DNA of 64,000 nt from Chryseolinea soli (GCF_003589925.1 NZ_CP032382.1:7626001-7690000); one strand, 5' to 3'; counted from the first letter of the stretch, positions 17,210 through 26,057 are shown. Translations and numbers: made by a program. Notes: generated by a model from the sequence alone, not told the origin.

Positions 17210-17875
17210 CTAACGGATTAACTGTTGTTGCCATTCGTCAAAGGATTTTTGAATTGCTCTTAAAAACGCGTTGCTCTCTTGCGCCCCTGATATAGCATAT
17301 TTTCTGTTAAACACAAAAAATGGTACGCCACGAACACCTACTTGCCTGGCCTCATCAATATCTGCTCGAACATTGTCGGCATAACTTCCGTTTTCCAATG
17401 CTGTTTGCAAAGCCTCTGTGTCCAGTCCTATTTCTTTTCCCATCTCAATGAGTGTTTGATAATCATCTATGTTCTTTCCATCGGTAAAGTACGAGCGGAA
17501 TAATATCTCTTCAGCTTCATTTTGTCGATTGTATTGCTTTGAAAAGTGCGTAAACCTGTGAGCATTGAAACTGTTTGCAACAACGGATCTTTCAAAATTA
17601 TAAGCCAGACCTACTTGTCTTGCCAATTGCGTTACGTGGTCATTCATCCCTTTCGCCTCCTCGATACTCATGCCTTTATGTTCTGATAAAAATTGATGTA
17701 TATTTTTATCAATTCGTGTTTCAATTTCTGGGGCGAGTTGAAAGCTCTTCCATATCAATTGCACTTCGTCTTTATGCGAAAATTGCGATAATGCACTTTC
17801 AAATTTTCGTTTTCCGATATAACAGAATGGACACATCACATCGCTCCATATCTCAATTTTCATTTTATCTTCCAT
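17210..17875 (-). CDS. DsbA-family (FrnE-like) thiol oxidoreductase
   Basis: A 221-residue protein of the FrnE/2-hydroxychromene isomerase-like DsbA branch. The redox motif is CPFC in IWSDVMCPFCYIGKRKFE, followed by the helical insertion and the cis-Pro loop (GVRGVPFFVFNRKYAISGAQ). There is no signal peptide, so it is cytoplasmic. Length is typical. A truncated relative lies at 61,649-62,281. The region upstream (18,018-18,052) holds two palindromes that look like an operator, so expression is probably regulated by a MarR/HxlR-type repressor, often thiol- or quinone-responsive in other bacteria. Confidence 0.9.
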   Translation of the reverse strand: MEDKMKIEIWSDVMCPFCYIGKRKFESALSQFSHKDEVQLIWKSFQLAPEIETRIDKNIHQFLSEHKGMSIEEAKGMNDHVTQLARQVGLAYNFERSVVANSFNAHRFTHFSKQYNRQNEAEEILFRSYFTDGKNIDDYQTLIEMGKEIGLDTEALQTALENGSYADNVRADIDEARQVGVRGVPFFVFNRKYAISGAQESNAFLRAIQKSFDEWQQQLIR

Positions 17876-18017
17876 AGCTGACCTGTAGTTAATTCTTTTG
17901 AGTTCTTCCCCGGTTGGCCTTGAGCCATCATGAACACGAATAGAACGTACTTCACAACATCTTTGATTTGACTTCCTTTGCTAGCAAATGTATGTACTTT
18001 TAATATACATTAGTAAC

Positions 18018-18052
18018 TACTATACTACAGTATGTCGGTATACTTTAGTATA
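18018..18052. promoter_or_regulatory. Tandem palindromic operator upstream of DsbA-family gene
   Basis: Two palindromes, ATACTACAGTAT (18,022-18,033) and TATACTTTAGTATA (18,039-18,052), with centres 18 bp apart; a TACT-N7-AGTA element (18,018-18,032) overlaps the first. TACT-N7-AGTA is the form bound by YodB-type HxlR/DUF24 regulators. No such regulator gene is in the immediate neighbourhood. Confidence 0.6.
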
Positions 18053-18163
18053 TCATTAATGGAGATTTCTGAGGGGAGTTGACCACTGTTATTCGGCATG
18101 CGACGTTAATAATCTTAGGGACAATGTAAAGAACAGATGTATGCTAATGCATTTTCTCCATGT

Positions 18164-18901
18164 TTATGCTCCGGCCAGGGTCTTGTATCGGTCAGTATCC
18201 AAGTAAGTTCTAAGCGCTTTCAGCGCCGCGTAAAACGACTCGTATTCCTTCATGCCACCCTCTACAGCTGTCTTTACACGTCCTTCAAACATGTCTGCGA
18301 ATTCCTCGTAAGCAGGATTTCCGCAGAGCTTCATGATGATCATGCGCTTTAGCGGAGTTTGGCCGCTTATACGGCTGCTGAGGTCTTCCCAGGGGATGGC
18401 ATTCACAACCTGATCGTTTATGACTTGCAGTGTACTGAGTCTTTCAAAGAATGGCAGCATGAACCGGTCGATACTTTCGCGCTGATACTTGCAGGCTTCG
18501 ATCAGCCGGTCTTCGTAGAACACCCCCCCTTCTACAAAAAATAGCAGGTCATCTTTTAGAAATTCGCGGATAGCCATTCTATTCTCCTGGGCATCTATCA
18601 CGGTCGTCTCATACGAATCCGACAGCAGGGGTTGGTTGATCGAATCGGTATAGACCGCGCCACCCCAGGCTTCCTTCAGAATGCTGTTTACTTTCGGGAA
18701 AATGATATTGTACTGCATCCAGTTGAACTGCTTTCGCTCCATACCGTTTGGCGGATAGAATTCATACGAGATTCGGTGTATGGCTTCGCCATCGCGCCGG
18801 ATCATGGCATAATGACCGTCAAACCGGGTATGCTCATGAAATCCCAGGTTGTCCAGCCCTAAGAGCGACTTCACTTTCTTATCGATTTCTTCGAATTCCA
18901 T
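18164..18901 (-). CDS. Unknown-family protein, immunity-like cluster (copy 3)
   Basis: A 245-residue soluble protein, intact homologue of 12,799-13,545 and closest relative of the pseudogene at 11,955-12,634 (shared QPLLS-x-YE-[IT]-TV, STLQ-x-[IV]-NDQ-[VL]-VN, LSSRISGQTPLKRMI, CGNPAYEEFADMFE). There is no signal peptide or membrane segment. Unknown function; a multi-copy immunity-like family is the best reading from context. It starts with MEFEEIDKKVK at 18,901. Confidence 0.75.
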   Translation of the reverse strand: MEFEEIDKKVKSLLGLDNLGFHEHTRFDGHYAMIRRDGEAIHRISYEFYPPNGMERKQFNWMQYNIIFPKVNSILKEAWGGAVYTDSINQPLLSDSYETTVIDAQENRMAIREFLKDDLLFFVEGGVFYEDRLIEACKYQRESIDRFMLPFFERLSTLQVINDQVVNAIPWEDLSSRISGQTPLKRMIIMKLCGNPAYEEFADMFEGRVKTAVEGGMKEYESFYAALKALRTYLDTDRYKTLAGA

Positions 18902-19484
18902 GGATACTTTTTAGAGTGTTTCCATTCCACATCAGCTAGATGGCTTATTACAGCTAAATATCTTATAAAAGTTCTTTTTTACCGTTTGATCGGCAACTTT
19001 CCGCTCGGAAAGTTATCAGGTTTTAGTTAACATAAGACCAGTTATATAAACGCATTTTTCATTTATTCAGTCGCCTCGGTGCAATGTCGCCGCTGATCTG
19101 CTACGACGGCGCCATGCGATCAAAAATTGCGAAATGAAACTTTATCATTTCAATTGCGATAGCTTCTTTTAGAGAATTCGCAAATTAGAAGAACCCAGGG
19201 TGCGAGTTATTAGACACAATTTTCAGGTAACAGTTTTTACTTTATTGATCGAGTCATCCATTTGCTTATACAGCGAGTAAAGCTAAAATTGGACGTACGT
19301 TGAATCGCCATCTGAACCGCTGCTAAAAATCAGCTGACACGCAAAAGCTCGTGTGATATCGAGTTTTATCCAGCTCCCAGTATTTTCCTTTCAGGCAGAT
19401 GGGATCAAAGTCTTGATCTGCTCTCGAAAAATCTGCAAAGTTTCTCCTGATCAACGTTTGTCTTGTAAATAAAACTACAACACA
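18902..19484. other. Intergenic region with repeat copy 2
   Basis: About 580 bp with no supported gene. It contains the second 25-bp repeat at 19,027-19,051 and leads into a truncated short-chain dehydrogenase fragment. Confidence 0.5.
19027..19051. repeat. 25-bp dispersed repeat, copy 2
   Basis: Reads TTAACATAAGACCAG then TTATATAAAC, and matches the copy at 43,311-43,335 in all but two positions. It is upstream of the SDR remnant, about 430 bp away. Confidence 0.65.
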
Positions 19485-19616
19485 ATGAAGAAAAACAAAG
19501 TACGGTTAATAACCGGCGCAGGCAGCGGCATTGGATTGGAAATTGCCAAAGCTGCACTTTCCGCGGGTAACAGAGTTGTCGCTATGGGCAGAAGGATGAC
19601 AAGTTTAACTTATTAA
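19485..19616 (+). pseudogene. N-terminal fragment of a short-chain dehydrogenase
   Basis: A 43-codon frame: MKKNKVRLITGAGSGIGLEI, then AKAALSAGNRVVAMGRR and an early stop. The TGxxxGIG nucleotide-binding motif and first Rossmann beta-alpha-beta unit are intact, and then the gene is lost. A full SDR has about 250 residues. Remnant left by deletion; the next gene starts 79 bp later. Confidence 0.85.
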
Positions 19617-19694
19617 TAATACTTTGTTTTTCGGATATGGAATAGTTAGTACGAAATTGAAAGGAATCTAACACAAATTCCCATTTGCTGTAGA

Positions 19695-21074
19695 ATGACT
19701 AAATTGTCACTTATGAAGGACGTCATTAGCTACATTACAGTCATCATTTTGGCAACTCTGCACACGACTGCACAAAGTCAGGTCCGAGATTCTGACTCAA
19801 TTATGGTCAAAAGGCTGAACGACTATCTTGTTTCAGCTAATAGTGCCTATCGATTTAATGGATCAGCGATGATACTGTATCATGGTAGGATTCTCTTGAG
19901 CAAAGGATATGGATTCAGCAACATTGCTTCGAAGTCTGTGAATACAACGGAGACCCGCTTTCCCATTTTGTCAATGACAAAAACGTTTACAAGCACTGTG
20001 ATCCTAAAATTGGAAGAGGAGGGCAAACTTTCTGTCAACGATAACCTGTCAAAATATCTTCCAGATTATCCCAATGGGTCTAAAATAAAAATACGTCACC
20101 TGTTAACTCATTCGTCCGGAATTTACGATTACACTGGGAATGTTGGCATCGAGGACTCTTTAATTGTCAACAATCCTATCGCGAAAGAGAAAGTTATTAG
20201 CCACTTTAAAGACAAACCGTTGGATTTCCCTCCTGGAAAATATTATAGCTACAGTAATTCTGGTTATTTCTTATTAGGACTAATCATTGAAAAAGTCACT
20301 GCACAGCCATATGAAACGGTTGTCAGGGAAATGATTTTCAGACCCCTTGATATGACACAATCTGGATTTGACTTCATTAATCTTCCCCGTGAGGTGAAAG
20401 CTCAAGGATATGAATTGTGGACCGAAGATAAAGTGATTCCTTATAAACACTATGATTCAACCTATGCTTATTCCGCAGGAAGCATTTACAGTACAATAGC
20501 CGATTTGGATAAATGGGCCGAAGCTATCTCTTCAAGGAGAATTCTAAAACCTGAGACATGGAAGGAGGCTTTCGATAAAAAAATAAATAATTATGGTTAC
20601 GGGTGGCAAACAGGAATATTTGTTGGTAAGAAATATGTGAAGCACTCGGGAGGTTATCCTGGCTTTATGTCCGAGTTTATTTACTATCCTGATGAGGACC
20701 TAACCGTGATACTTCTGAATAACTTTGGAACCTATGATCAAAACATTTGGTCAGTGGGAATGGGACTGTCATGCATTGCTTTTCAACTTCCCTACGATAA
20801 CTGGAAATTGAGACCAAAAATTACGCTTGACGAACGTATGTTGGAAAAACGTGTCGGGACTTATGAGATGAGCTTTAAGAATCAAAAATCTAAAATCGGC
20901 ATTAAATTAAAAGATAGTAATCTCTATTTGGACATAGATGGGATGGAGTTGTCGCTCTATGCAGAAAATGAGAACACTTTTTTCTTGGAATACTTCAATG
21001 CTCAATTAGTCTTTGAAAAGGACAAGATTATTTTTCATTCACACGGGCAGGATGGAGAATTGAAGAAAAAATAA
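19695..21074 (+). CDS. Serine beta-lactamase-fold hydrolase
   Basis: A 459-residue class C beta-lactamase/esterase-fold protein with a signal peptide. Catalytic motifs are SMTK (SxxK, near residue 93), YSN (near 186) and HSGG (near 317, in place of KTG). A C-terminal beta domain of about 100 residues follows. Such proteins are peptidases, esterases or D-amino-acid hydrolases, seldom true lactamases. The internal Met at 19,713 (MKDVISYIT) is an equally good start. It stands alone, with decayed gene fragments on both sides. Confidence 0.88.
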   Translation: MTKLSLMKDVISYITVIILATLHTTAQSQVRDSDSIMVKRLNDYLVSANSAYRFNGSAMILYHGRILLSKGYGFSNIASKSVNTTETRFPILSMTKTFTSTVILKLEEEGKLSVNDNLSKYLPDYPNGSKIKIRHLLTHSSGIYDYTGNVGIEDSLIVNNPIAKEKVISHFKDKPLDFPPGKYYSYSNSGYFLLGLIIEKVTAQPYETVVREMIFRPLDMTQSGFDFINLPREVKAQGYELWTEDKVIPYKHYDSTYAYSAGSIYSTIADLDKWAEAISSRRILKPETWKEAFDKKINNYGYGWQTGIFVGKKYVKHSGGYPGFMSEFIYYPDEDLTVILLNNFGTYDQNIWSVGMGLSCIAFQLPYDNWKLRPKITLDERMLEKRVGTYEMSFKNQKSKIGIKLKDSNLYLDIDGMELSLYAENENTFFLEYFNAQLVFEKDKIIFHSHGQDGELKKK

Positions 21075-21225
21075 GTCGCTCATGTGGTCTTAGGCAATGA
21101 GTACTTTGCTCCCCCATCAAAACAGTCATCCTCTTCATGAGATATGCGTGTCATCCATTTATTTACTTCATTTTCGATCTTACTAATTCGCCAAACAATA
21201 CTTGCGCCACTAATCATCCGAACCT

Positions 21226-21522
21226 TCATGGATGATTTCTGAATCGACGTTTGCTTTTAACAATCATCCTCTGAATGTCCTTTAGTTTCTCCCCCTCTCT
21301 TATGGTTATCGTATCATCAATGAGATTAGTTTCGTATCCGGGATCCGACTCAAAAAGTACAATTTCTCTTACAGCCAAAGAGTCGCCCAAACCCTCAATC
21401 TTTTCGGAAACCCTAACCGCTTTCGGACCGCACGAATAGATTTCATTAAGCCATATTCCCACTCCACTTGCAAGGAATATGCATATAATAGTCAGTAGCA
21501 TTTTCGGCCTGTTGTTATTCAC
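21226..21522 (-). CDS. Small membrane-anchored hypothetical protein
   Basis: A 98-residue protein with an N-terminal hydrophobic segment (MLLTIICIFLASGVGIWL) and a soluble, charged remainder (VREIVLFESDPGYE, ITIREGEKLKDIQ). The hydrophobic part may be a signal anchor. No family recognised. Composition and a proper start make it plausible as a gene, but nothing in the context confirms it. Confidence 0.5.
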   Translation of the reverse strand: MNNNRPKMLLTIICIFLASGVGIWLNEIYSCGPKAVRVSEKIEGLGDSLAVREIVLFESDPGYETNLIDDTITIREGEKLKDIQRMIVKSKRRFRNHP

Positions 21523-21578
21523 TCGTGTAATCTAAAAAGGATCATCCAGTACAGGAAGCTATTAAAAATTAGACCGAT

Positions 21579-21720
21579 TTACTCTCTATTTCCCCAGATT
21601 ATCGTCCTCTCTCCACTGCTCTTATAACCCAGGCGTCTTTCCAAGACCGGCACTAACTGCTGTTGGGTATAACGTCGCACAATCAAGCCTCCGATCGTTG
21701 GTGTCTTTCCCTGTGCCAAC
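21579..21720 (-). pseudogene. C-terminal remnant of a GNAT-like or other small protein
   Basis: An open minus-strand stretch reading PTIGGLIVRRYTQQQLVPVL then ERRLGYKSSGERTIIWGNRE and a stop. It has protein-like character and a natural end but no start; upstream an in-frame TAG blocks it. Family not certain. Confidence 0.4.
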
Positions 21721-21780
21721 TATCCAGCACCGGAAGTTCCTCTCAGTATTTCACTCCAGGCGACTCATTTCGGTAACAAG

Positions 21781-21855
21781 ATGAACTTTAATACCGATTT
21801 AATGTCTGATCATCAGCATGTTATAATTATTGGTGCGTTTAGCCATTGCTTTTAA
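21781..21855 (+). pseudogene. N-terminal remnant of an FAD/NAD-binding oxidoreductase
   Basis: A 24-codon frame, MNFNTDLMSDHQHVIIIGAF and an early stop. The HVIIIGA piece is the start of a Rossmann dinucleotide-binding motif. The rest of the gene is gone. Short, so only suggestive. Confidence 0.35.
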
Positions 21856-22081
21856 ATGCCCAATTCGTTCAATTCTCAGGAACCAAGCCATTAATTGCAA
21901 GCCATAGAAACAAACTCATGCTTCCGTCTCCGGGGAAACTGCTCTTGAGATCTTGAAATGAAAGGCATTTCTGGAGCGGGTGATGACAAGGCACTGGGAC
22001 GAACCATTCCATTCTACTTCTCTGTGAGCGCGGACTTCCAAAAAGTATAACCCTAAAGTTGACAAACAAAATATAAAAAAA

Positions 22082-22561
22082 TTGAATCGTTTAAGACCAA
22101 AATTTCAATCCAAACAAACCATAACTATAAATGCTCCTATTGAAAAGGTCTGGGCGTTCAATCAAGACCTTTCCCGGATACCTGTGTACCATCCAAGGGT
22201 GAACAAGGTTGATTTAATTTCCGGCAAGCAGTTTCGCGAGGTTGGCGTGTCGTATCGATGTCATCTTTCCGACGGCAAAAACACATGCGTTGAAAAAGAC
22301 ATCGAAATCGTCCCCCTGGAAAAAATTGTTACGGTATTTACTGCGGACACCATGGGGTTGACGAAGCTACTCCCCGACTATATCGTGGAATCCACTGTTA
22401 AACAAATTGACAATAATTCGACCAGAGTCGAAATATCCCATTTCTATTCAAGTTCAAACTGGAAAGCATGGCTATTGAATTTCATCATAAAAAGTAAAAT
22501 CGCACGCCAAACAATGGACACCTTAAACGCCATGAAAATGAATATAGAAAATGAATACTAA
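22082..22561 (+). CDS. SRPBCC-family protein
   Basis: A 159-residue SRPBCC (START/Bet v1-like) protein: TITINAPIEKVWAFNQDLSR is the characteristic first strand and helix, and a C-terminal long helix follows (SKIARQTMDTLNAMKMN). These bind hydrophobic ligands such as lipids or polyketides. The apparent start is TTG at 22,082; no in-frame ATG exists upstream of the domain, so a TTG start is the best choice. Its stop overlaps the next gene by 11 bp, and a glycosyltransferase follows, so a lipid-glycosylation unit is possible. Confidence 0.75.
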   Translation: MNRLRPKFQSKQTITINAPIEKVWAFNQDLSRIPVYHPRVNKVDLISGKQFREVGVSYRCHLSDGKNTCVEKDIEIVPLEKIVTVFTADTMGLTKLLPDYIVESTVKQIDNNSTRVEISHFYSSSNWKAWLLNFIIKSKIARQTMDTLNAMKMNIENEY

Positions 22562-22847
22562 ATTTTCATTCAAGGACGTCGGTAGCATTTCAAAAATAGC
22601 GACACTTACTATTTTTCTTGCGCTGATACGTTGCCTCTGCGAACCTTTCCGCTTGCAATATCTTTCAACCACTCCTTTGACTTTCCACGACGTGGAACCA
22701 TTTTCTATCGGCGCGTTAGTGGCCGCATTAGCATTGTTTGCTATGATCATTCTTTCCTATTTCGGCAAATACCGGCTAATAATCGCTATTTGTCTCATGA
22801 CTATTGTGATTTTGTTAATCGTCAAAAAAATTTACGCAACACCCTAA
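22551..22847 (+). CDS. Small three-helix membrane protein
   Basis: A 98-residue protein with about three membrane segments (IATLTIFLALIRCLCEPF, SIGALVAALALFAMIILSYF, LIIAICLMTIVILLIVKKI). No named family. It overlaps the SRPBCC gene by 11 bp and is 5 bp upstream of the glycosyltransferase, so the three are surely one transcript. Confidence 0.75.
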   Translation: MNTKFSFKDVGSISKIATLTIFLALIRCLCEPFRLQYLSTTPLTFHDVEPFSIGALVAALALFAMIILSYFGKYRLIIAICLMTIVILLIVKKIYATP

Positions 22848-22852
22848 TTCAA

Positions 22853-24115
22853 ATGAAAGTAGCACTGTTGACTTTAGGAACAAGAGGCGATGTTCAGCCT
22901 TATGCCGTTCTGGGAAGGGCGTTAAAGGACCGCGGGCATGATGTCACCTTATCAACGGCGTCGAACTTTGAATCCTTTGTGAAATCCTATGGCCTCGGAT
23001 TCCGGCCCGTTCAGGCGGACTTCCAGGCATTAGTGGCGTCCCCCGAGGGCAGAGAGATGATGAAGAATCCATTCCGGGCCCGCAAATATTTCAAACAACT
23101 GGTTCATCCCATGATTTATGATTGCCTGACCACGTTTTATGGGTTGGCAAAGGAAAGTGATTGTGTCCTTTATCACGTAAAAGCACTTGGAGATTATTAT
23201 GCGGAGAAATTTCCGGAAAAGATGATGAGGGCCAACGTTGTTCCTGCCGTTCAGCCAACAGCTGAATTCCCAAACCCGGTGTTCAGCGGATTATCGGTGC
23301 CGGCATTCTTCAACCGGTTCACCTATACGATGGCCGACGCGGGGCTGCGAATGATGCACAAACCCATCATGCAATTCCGTGAAGCTAACTCCATGGGGAG
23401 AAAGATCTCAAAAGATCTGGCAATATCCTCCCTCTATGGCATTAGTACAAATTTCTTAGCCAAACCAAAGGATTATCCCCCCAACAGTTATTTCACGGGC
23501 TTTTGGTTTGATGAATCCCCCACCCCGTTGTCCGCAGATCTATTGCAATTCCTGCAAGCGGGAGAACCTCCGCTACTTATCACCTTTGGCAGCATGCCTT
23601 TCGATGTTTCGTTTGACATACAAAAAGCTGTCTTAAACTTGTCAAAACGATTTGGTCTCCGAATTCTTATTGTGAAGGGCTGGGGTTTTGAAAATACGGA
23701 TCAGATTGAGACGCATGATGCTATTAGGGTCATCACCTCCGCACCTTTTGGCGAGTTGCTTCCTTTGGTGAAGGCGGCCATTCACCATGGTGGCATCGGT
23801 ACAACAGCGGAATGTCTCCGTGCCGGCATTCCGTTTTTACCTTGCCCGGTAATTTATCCTATTGGTGATCAACATTTCTGGAGTCAATTGTCTTATCGCA
23901 AGGGCTATGCCGTTCACCCTGTTCCCCTAAAGAAATTAACAGAGACCTTGTTGACAGAAAGTGTGAAAGAACTTTTATATGATGAGCAACTCTATAGCCA
24001 TGCGCAGGATATGAAGGGCACCTTAAGATCGGAGCATGGCCTTCAGGCCGCGATACAGATAATCGAAAATCATTTTGCTGGAAACAAGGTGATTCAAAAA
24101 ACACTAGCTAAGTAA
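22853..24115 (+). CDS. UGT/MGT-type glycosyltransferase
   Basis: A 420-residue GT1/GT28-type glycosyltransferase. The start at 22,853 (MKVALLTLGTRGDVQPY) is chosen because it begins the N-terminal Rossmann fold; the frame extends upstream but only through the preceding gene. The donor-binding signature is AAIHHGGIGTTAECLRAGIP ending in GDQHFW, typical of sterol, macrolide and carotenoid glucosyltransferases. With the SRPBCC and membrane protein genes, glycosylation of a lipid or small hydrophobic acceptor is likely. Cytoplasmic, probably membrane-associated. Confidence 0.9.
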   Translation: MKVALLTLGTRGDVQPYAVLGRALKDRGHDVTLSTASNFESFVKSYGLGFRPVQADFQALVASPEGREMMKNPFRARKYFKQLVHPMIYDCLTTFYGLAKESDCVLYHVKALGDYYAEKFPEKMMRANVVPAVQPTAEFPNPVFSGLSVPAFFNRFTYTMADAGLRMMHKPIMQFREANSMGRKISKDLAISSLYGISTNFLAKPKDYPPNSYFTGFWFDESPTPLSADLLQFLQAGEPPLLITFGSMPFDVSFDIQKAVLNLSKRFGLRILIVKGWGFENTDQIETHDAIRVITSAPFGELLPLVKAAIHHGGIGTTAECLRAGIPFLPCPVIYPIGDQHFWSQLSYRKGYAVHPVPLKKLTETLLTESVKELLYDEQLYSHAQDMKGTLRSEHGLQAAIQIIENHFAGNKVIQKTLAK

Positions 24116-24249
24116 CCCACGACAGTGCAATTGATGGCAAGAATATCCGTTTCTCGCAAATGGATGCGATGGTATTTTGGACAGACCTTCATCGAAGTAA
24201 AAAATGTCGGATATTTTTCACACCTGTTTACGCTGAACAATAAATCACC

Positions 24250-24257
24250 TACCTTTG
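24250..24257 (+). promoter_or_regulatory. Probable nhaA promoter -7 element
   Basis: TACCTTTG matches the Bacteroidota TAnnTTTG element. It would start a transcript near 24,265 with a leader of about 98 bases before nhaA. No clear -33 TTG was seen. Confidence 0.5.
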
Positions 24258-24311
24258 CTGAAAGAAAAAAAGACAATTATACAAGACCTTAAGTAGTTTA
24301 CAGGCTACAGT

Positions 24312-24349
24312 GCCCGGTATTACGCGAGTATAACCGGGCCTTTTTATTT
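24312..24349 (+). terminator. Terminator-like hairpin in the nhaA leader
   Basis: GCCCGGT and ACCGGGC (24,312-24,339) form a hairpin with a GCGA loop, followed by CTTTTTATTT. Just upstream GTAG and CTAC (24,292-24,308 region) can form a second small stem. It ends 13 bases before the nhaA ATG, too close for a promoter to fit between, so nhaA must be transcribed through it: a candidate attenuator or riboswitch expression platform. Confidence 0.6.
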
Positions 24350-24362
24350 AAAGCACGCGCCC

Positions 24363-25511
24363 ATGAAAGCGACACACTTATTCGAAGATTTCTTTCACAG
24401 TGAAAAAGCAGGAGGCCTAGTGTTGATGGCATGTACGGTCATCTCTTTGATTCTGGCCAACAGCGGTGCTTCCGATGGCTACCTGCATTTCTGGCACCTT
24501 GAATTTTCGGGGCATAGCATTTCCCACTGGATCAATGACGGTCTCATGGCAATATTCTTTTTGCTGGTTGGCCTTGAGTTGGAGCGCGAAGTATATATCG
24601 GCGAACTGTCCAGCCTCAAAAATGCGTTGCTTCCTGTAGTGGCGGCATTGGGCGGCATGCTCGTCCCCGCCGGGCTTCATTTCTTGTTAAATCGGGGCAC
24701 AGAAACGCAGGCAGGTGCCGGTATCCCTATGGCTACAGACATTGCCTTTGCCTTAGCGGTTCTTTCTTTATTAGGTAAACGCGTACCAAATTCATTAAAG
24801 ATATTCCTGACGGCTCTTGCTGTCATCGATGATCTGGGCGCCATTTTGGTTATTGCGATTTTCTATACAGGTTCCGTTGCTTGGGTCAATCTTATCGCTG
24901 CGCTCTCGATCTATGGTGCGTTACTGGTCATGAACCGACTTAAAATCCGAAACCTGATCCCATACCTCATTGGAGGTGTGGTCATGTGGTACTTTATGCT
25001 TCATTCAGGGATACACGCAACAATAGCGGGAGTGCTGACTGCCTTCGCCATCCCATTCGGAAATGGCGATGAAAAATCGACCTCCTTTATATTGCAGCGT
25101 TTTTTACATCGTCCGGTTGCCTTTGGAATCCTGCCCTTGTTTGCATTAGCCAACACCGCGGTGGCACTGCCCGGTGATTGGGTTCATTCGCTAGTGGAGG
25201 CTAACAGCCTCGGGATTTTTGCGGGCCTGTTTCTTGGCAAGCCGTTGGGGATTTTCACATTTTCCTTCTGCTCTTCGCTTATCGGCATAGCCAAACTTCC
25301 GTCCGACTTAAAGTGGACGCATATATTAGGGACCGGCTTCTTGGGTGGCATAGGCTTTACGATGTCTATCTTCATCACCTTGTTGGCTTTTGGTAAGGAT
25401 GCCATTATTGACCAATCCAAAATCGTTATCCTTATCTCCTCTTTTTTGGCGGGAATCGTTGGTTTTGTTTTGTTAAATATCTTTCTGAAGTCAGAAAAAT
25501 CAGCGCAGTAG
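24363..25511 (+). CDS. nhaA: Na+/H+ antiporter NhaA
   Basis: A 382-residue NhaA antiporter that exports Na+ (or Li+) in exchange for protons. It has 11-12 membrane segments, the start MKATHLFEDFFHSEKAGGLV, and the essential adjacent aspartates in TALAVIDDLGAI (near residues 155-156), plus IPMATDIAFALAVLSLLG and the C-terminal GFTMSIFIT. Length is standard. It has its own likely promoter and a leader containing a terminator hairpin, so control may act at transcription elongation. Confidence 0.96.
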   Translation: MKATHLFEDFFHSEKAGGLVLMACTVISLILANSGASDGYLHFWHLEFSGHSISHWINDGLMAIFFLLVGLELEREVYIGELSSLKNALLPVVAALGGMLVPAGLHFLLNRGTETQAGAGIPMATDIAFALAVLSLLGKRVPNSLKIFLTALAVIDDLGAILVIAIFYTGSVAWVNLIAALSIYGALLVMNRLKIRNLIPYLIGGVVMWYFMLHSGIHATIAGVLTAFAIPFGNGDEKSTSFILQRFLHRPVAFGILPLFALANTAVALPGDWVHSLVEANSLGIFAGLFLGKPLGIFTFSFCSSLIGIAKLPSDLKWTHILGTGFLGGIGFTMSIFITLLAFGKDAIIDQSKIVILISSFLAGIVGFVLLNIFLKSEKSAQ

Positions 25512-25817
25512 AATCGCGCACGGCAGTGCGCCAGGAGCCGCTGAAGCCCCGAATCAGTTGGACATAGATCGCTGGATTGCATGACATGAAGCTCGTCAGT
25601 GTTTATATGACCGACCATCGCTTTCGAATAACTCCAAACCTCATTTTTAAGACAAATTTAATGCCAGATCAAAGCTAATCTCAGCTTTGACAGCGACCTT
25701 GCATAAGGTGTCGAGGGTAAGCAGCCGCAGCATCATTTGGTTGCCAATAGACCGATGATTCGAAGGTAATTCTCGTCGACGATCAGGTCACAAAACATTT
25801 CTTAAAAACACGTTCAC
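25512..25817. other. Intergenic region after nhaA
   Basis: About 306 bp; no supported gene or clear terminator was seen. Confidence 0.4.
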
Positions 25818-26057
25818 ATGGCAAAAATCATTATCAAGCGATATGCATTCGCTAACAAACAGATTCAAATCATAGACGTGGATTACAAACAGATCTATGC
25901 AGAATTAGACGAAGAGATCAGAACCTCGCACGAGCCGGTTGCCGCCTCACATGCTTTTGAATCAAATTTCTTGACCGTGGTCATTGTGCTGGAACCGATT
26001 CATCAAAAATCGGACGATCCTTTGGATAAACCCCTTCGATGGATACCGTCAGCCTGA
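25818..26057 (+). CDS. Small hypothetical protein
   Basis: A 79-residue soluble protein starting MAKIIIKRYAFANKQIQIID. It has no signal peptide or recognised domain. The codon pattern and start context (CACATGGC) look genuine. It faces the ClC gene tail to tail. Function unknown. Confidence 0.5.
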   Translation: MAKIIIKRYAFANKQIQIIDVDYKQIYAELDEEIRTSHEPVAASHAFESNFLTVVIVLEPIHQKSDDPLDKPLRWIPSA

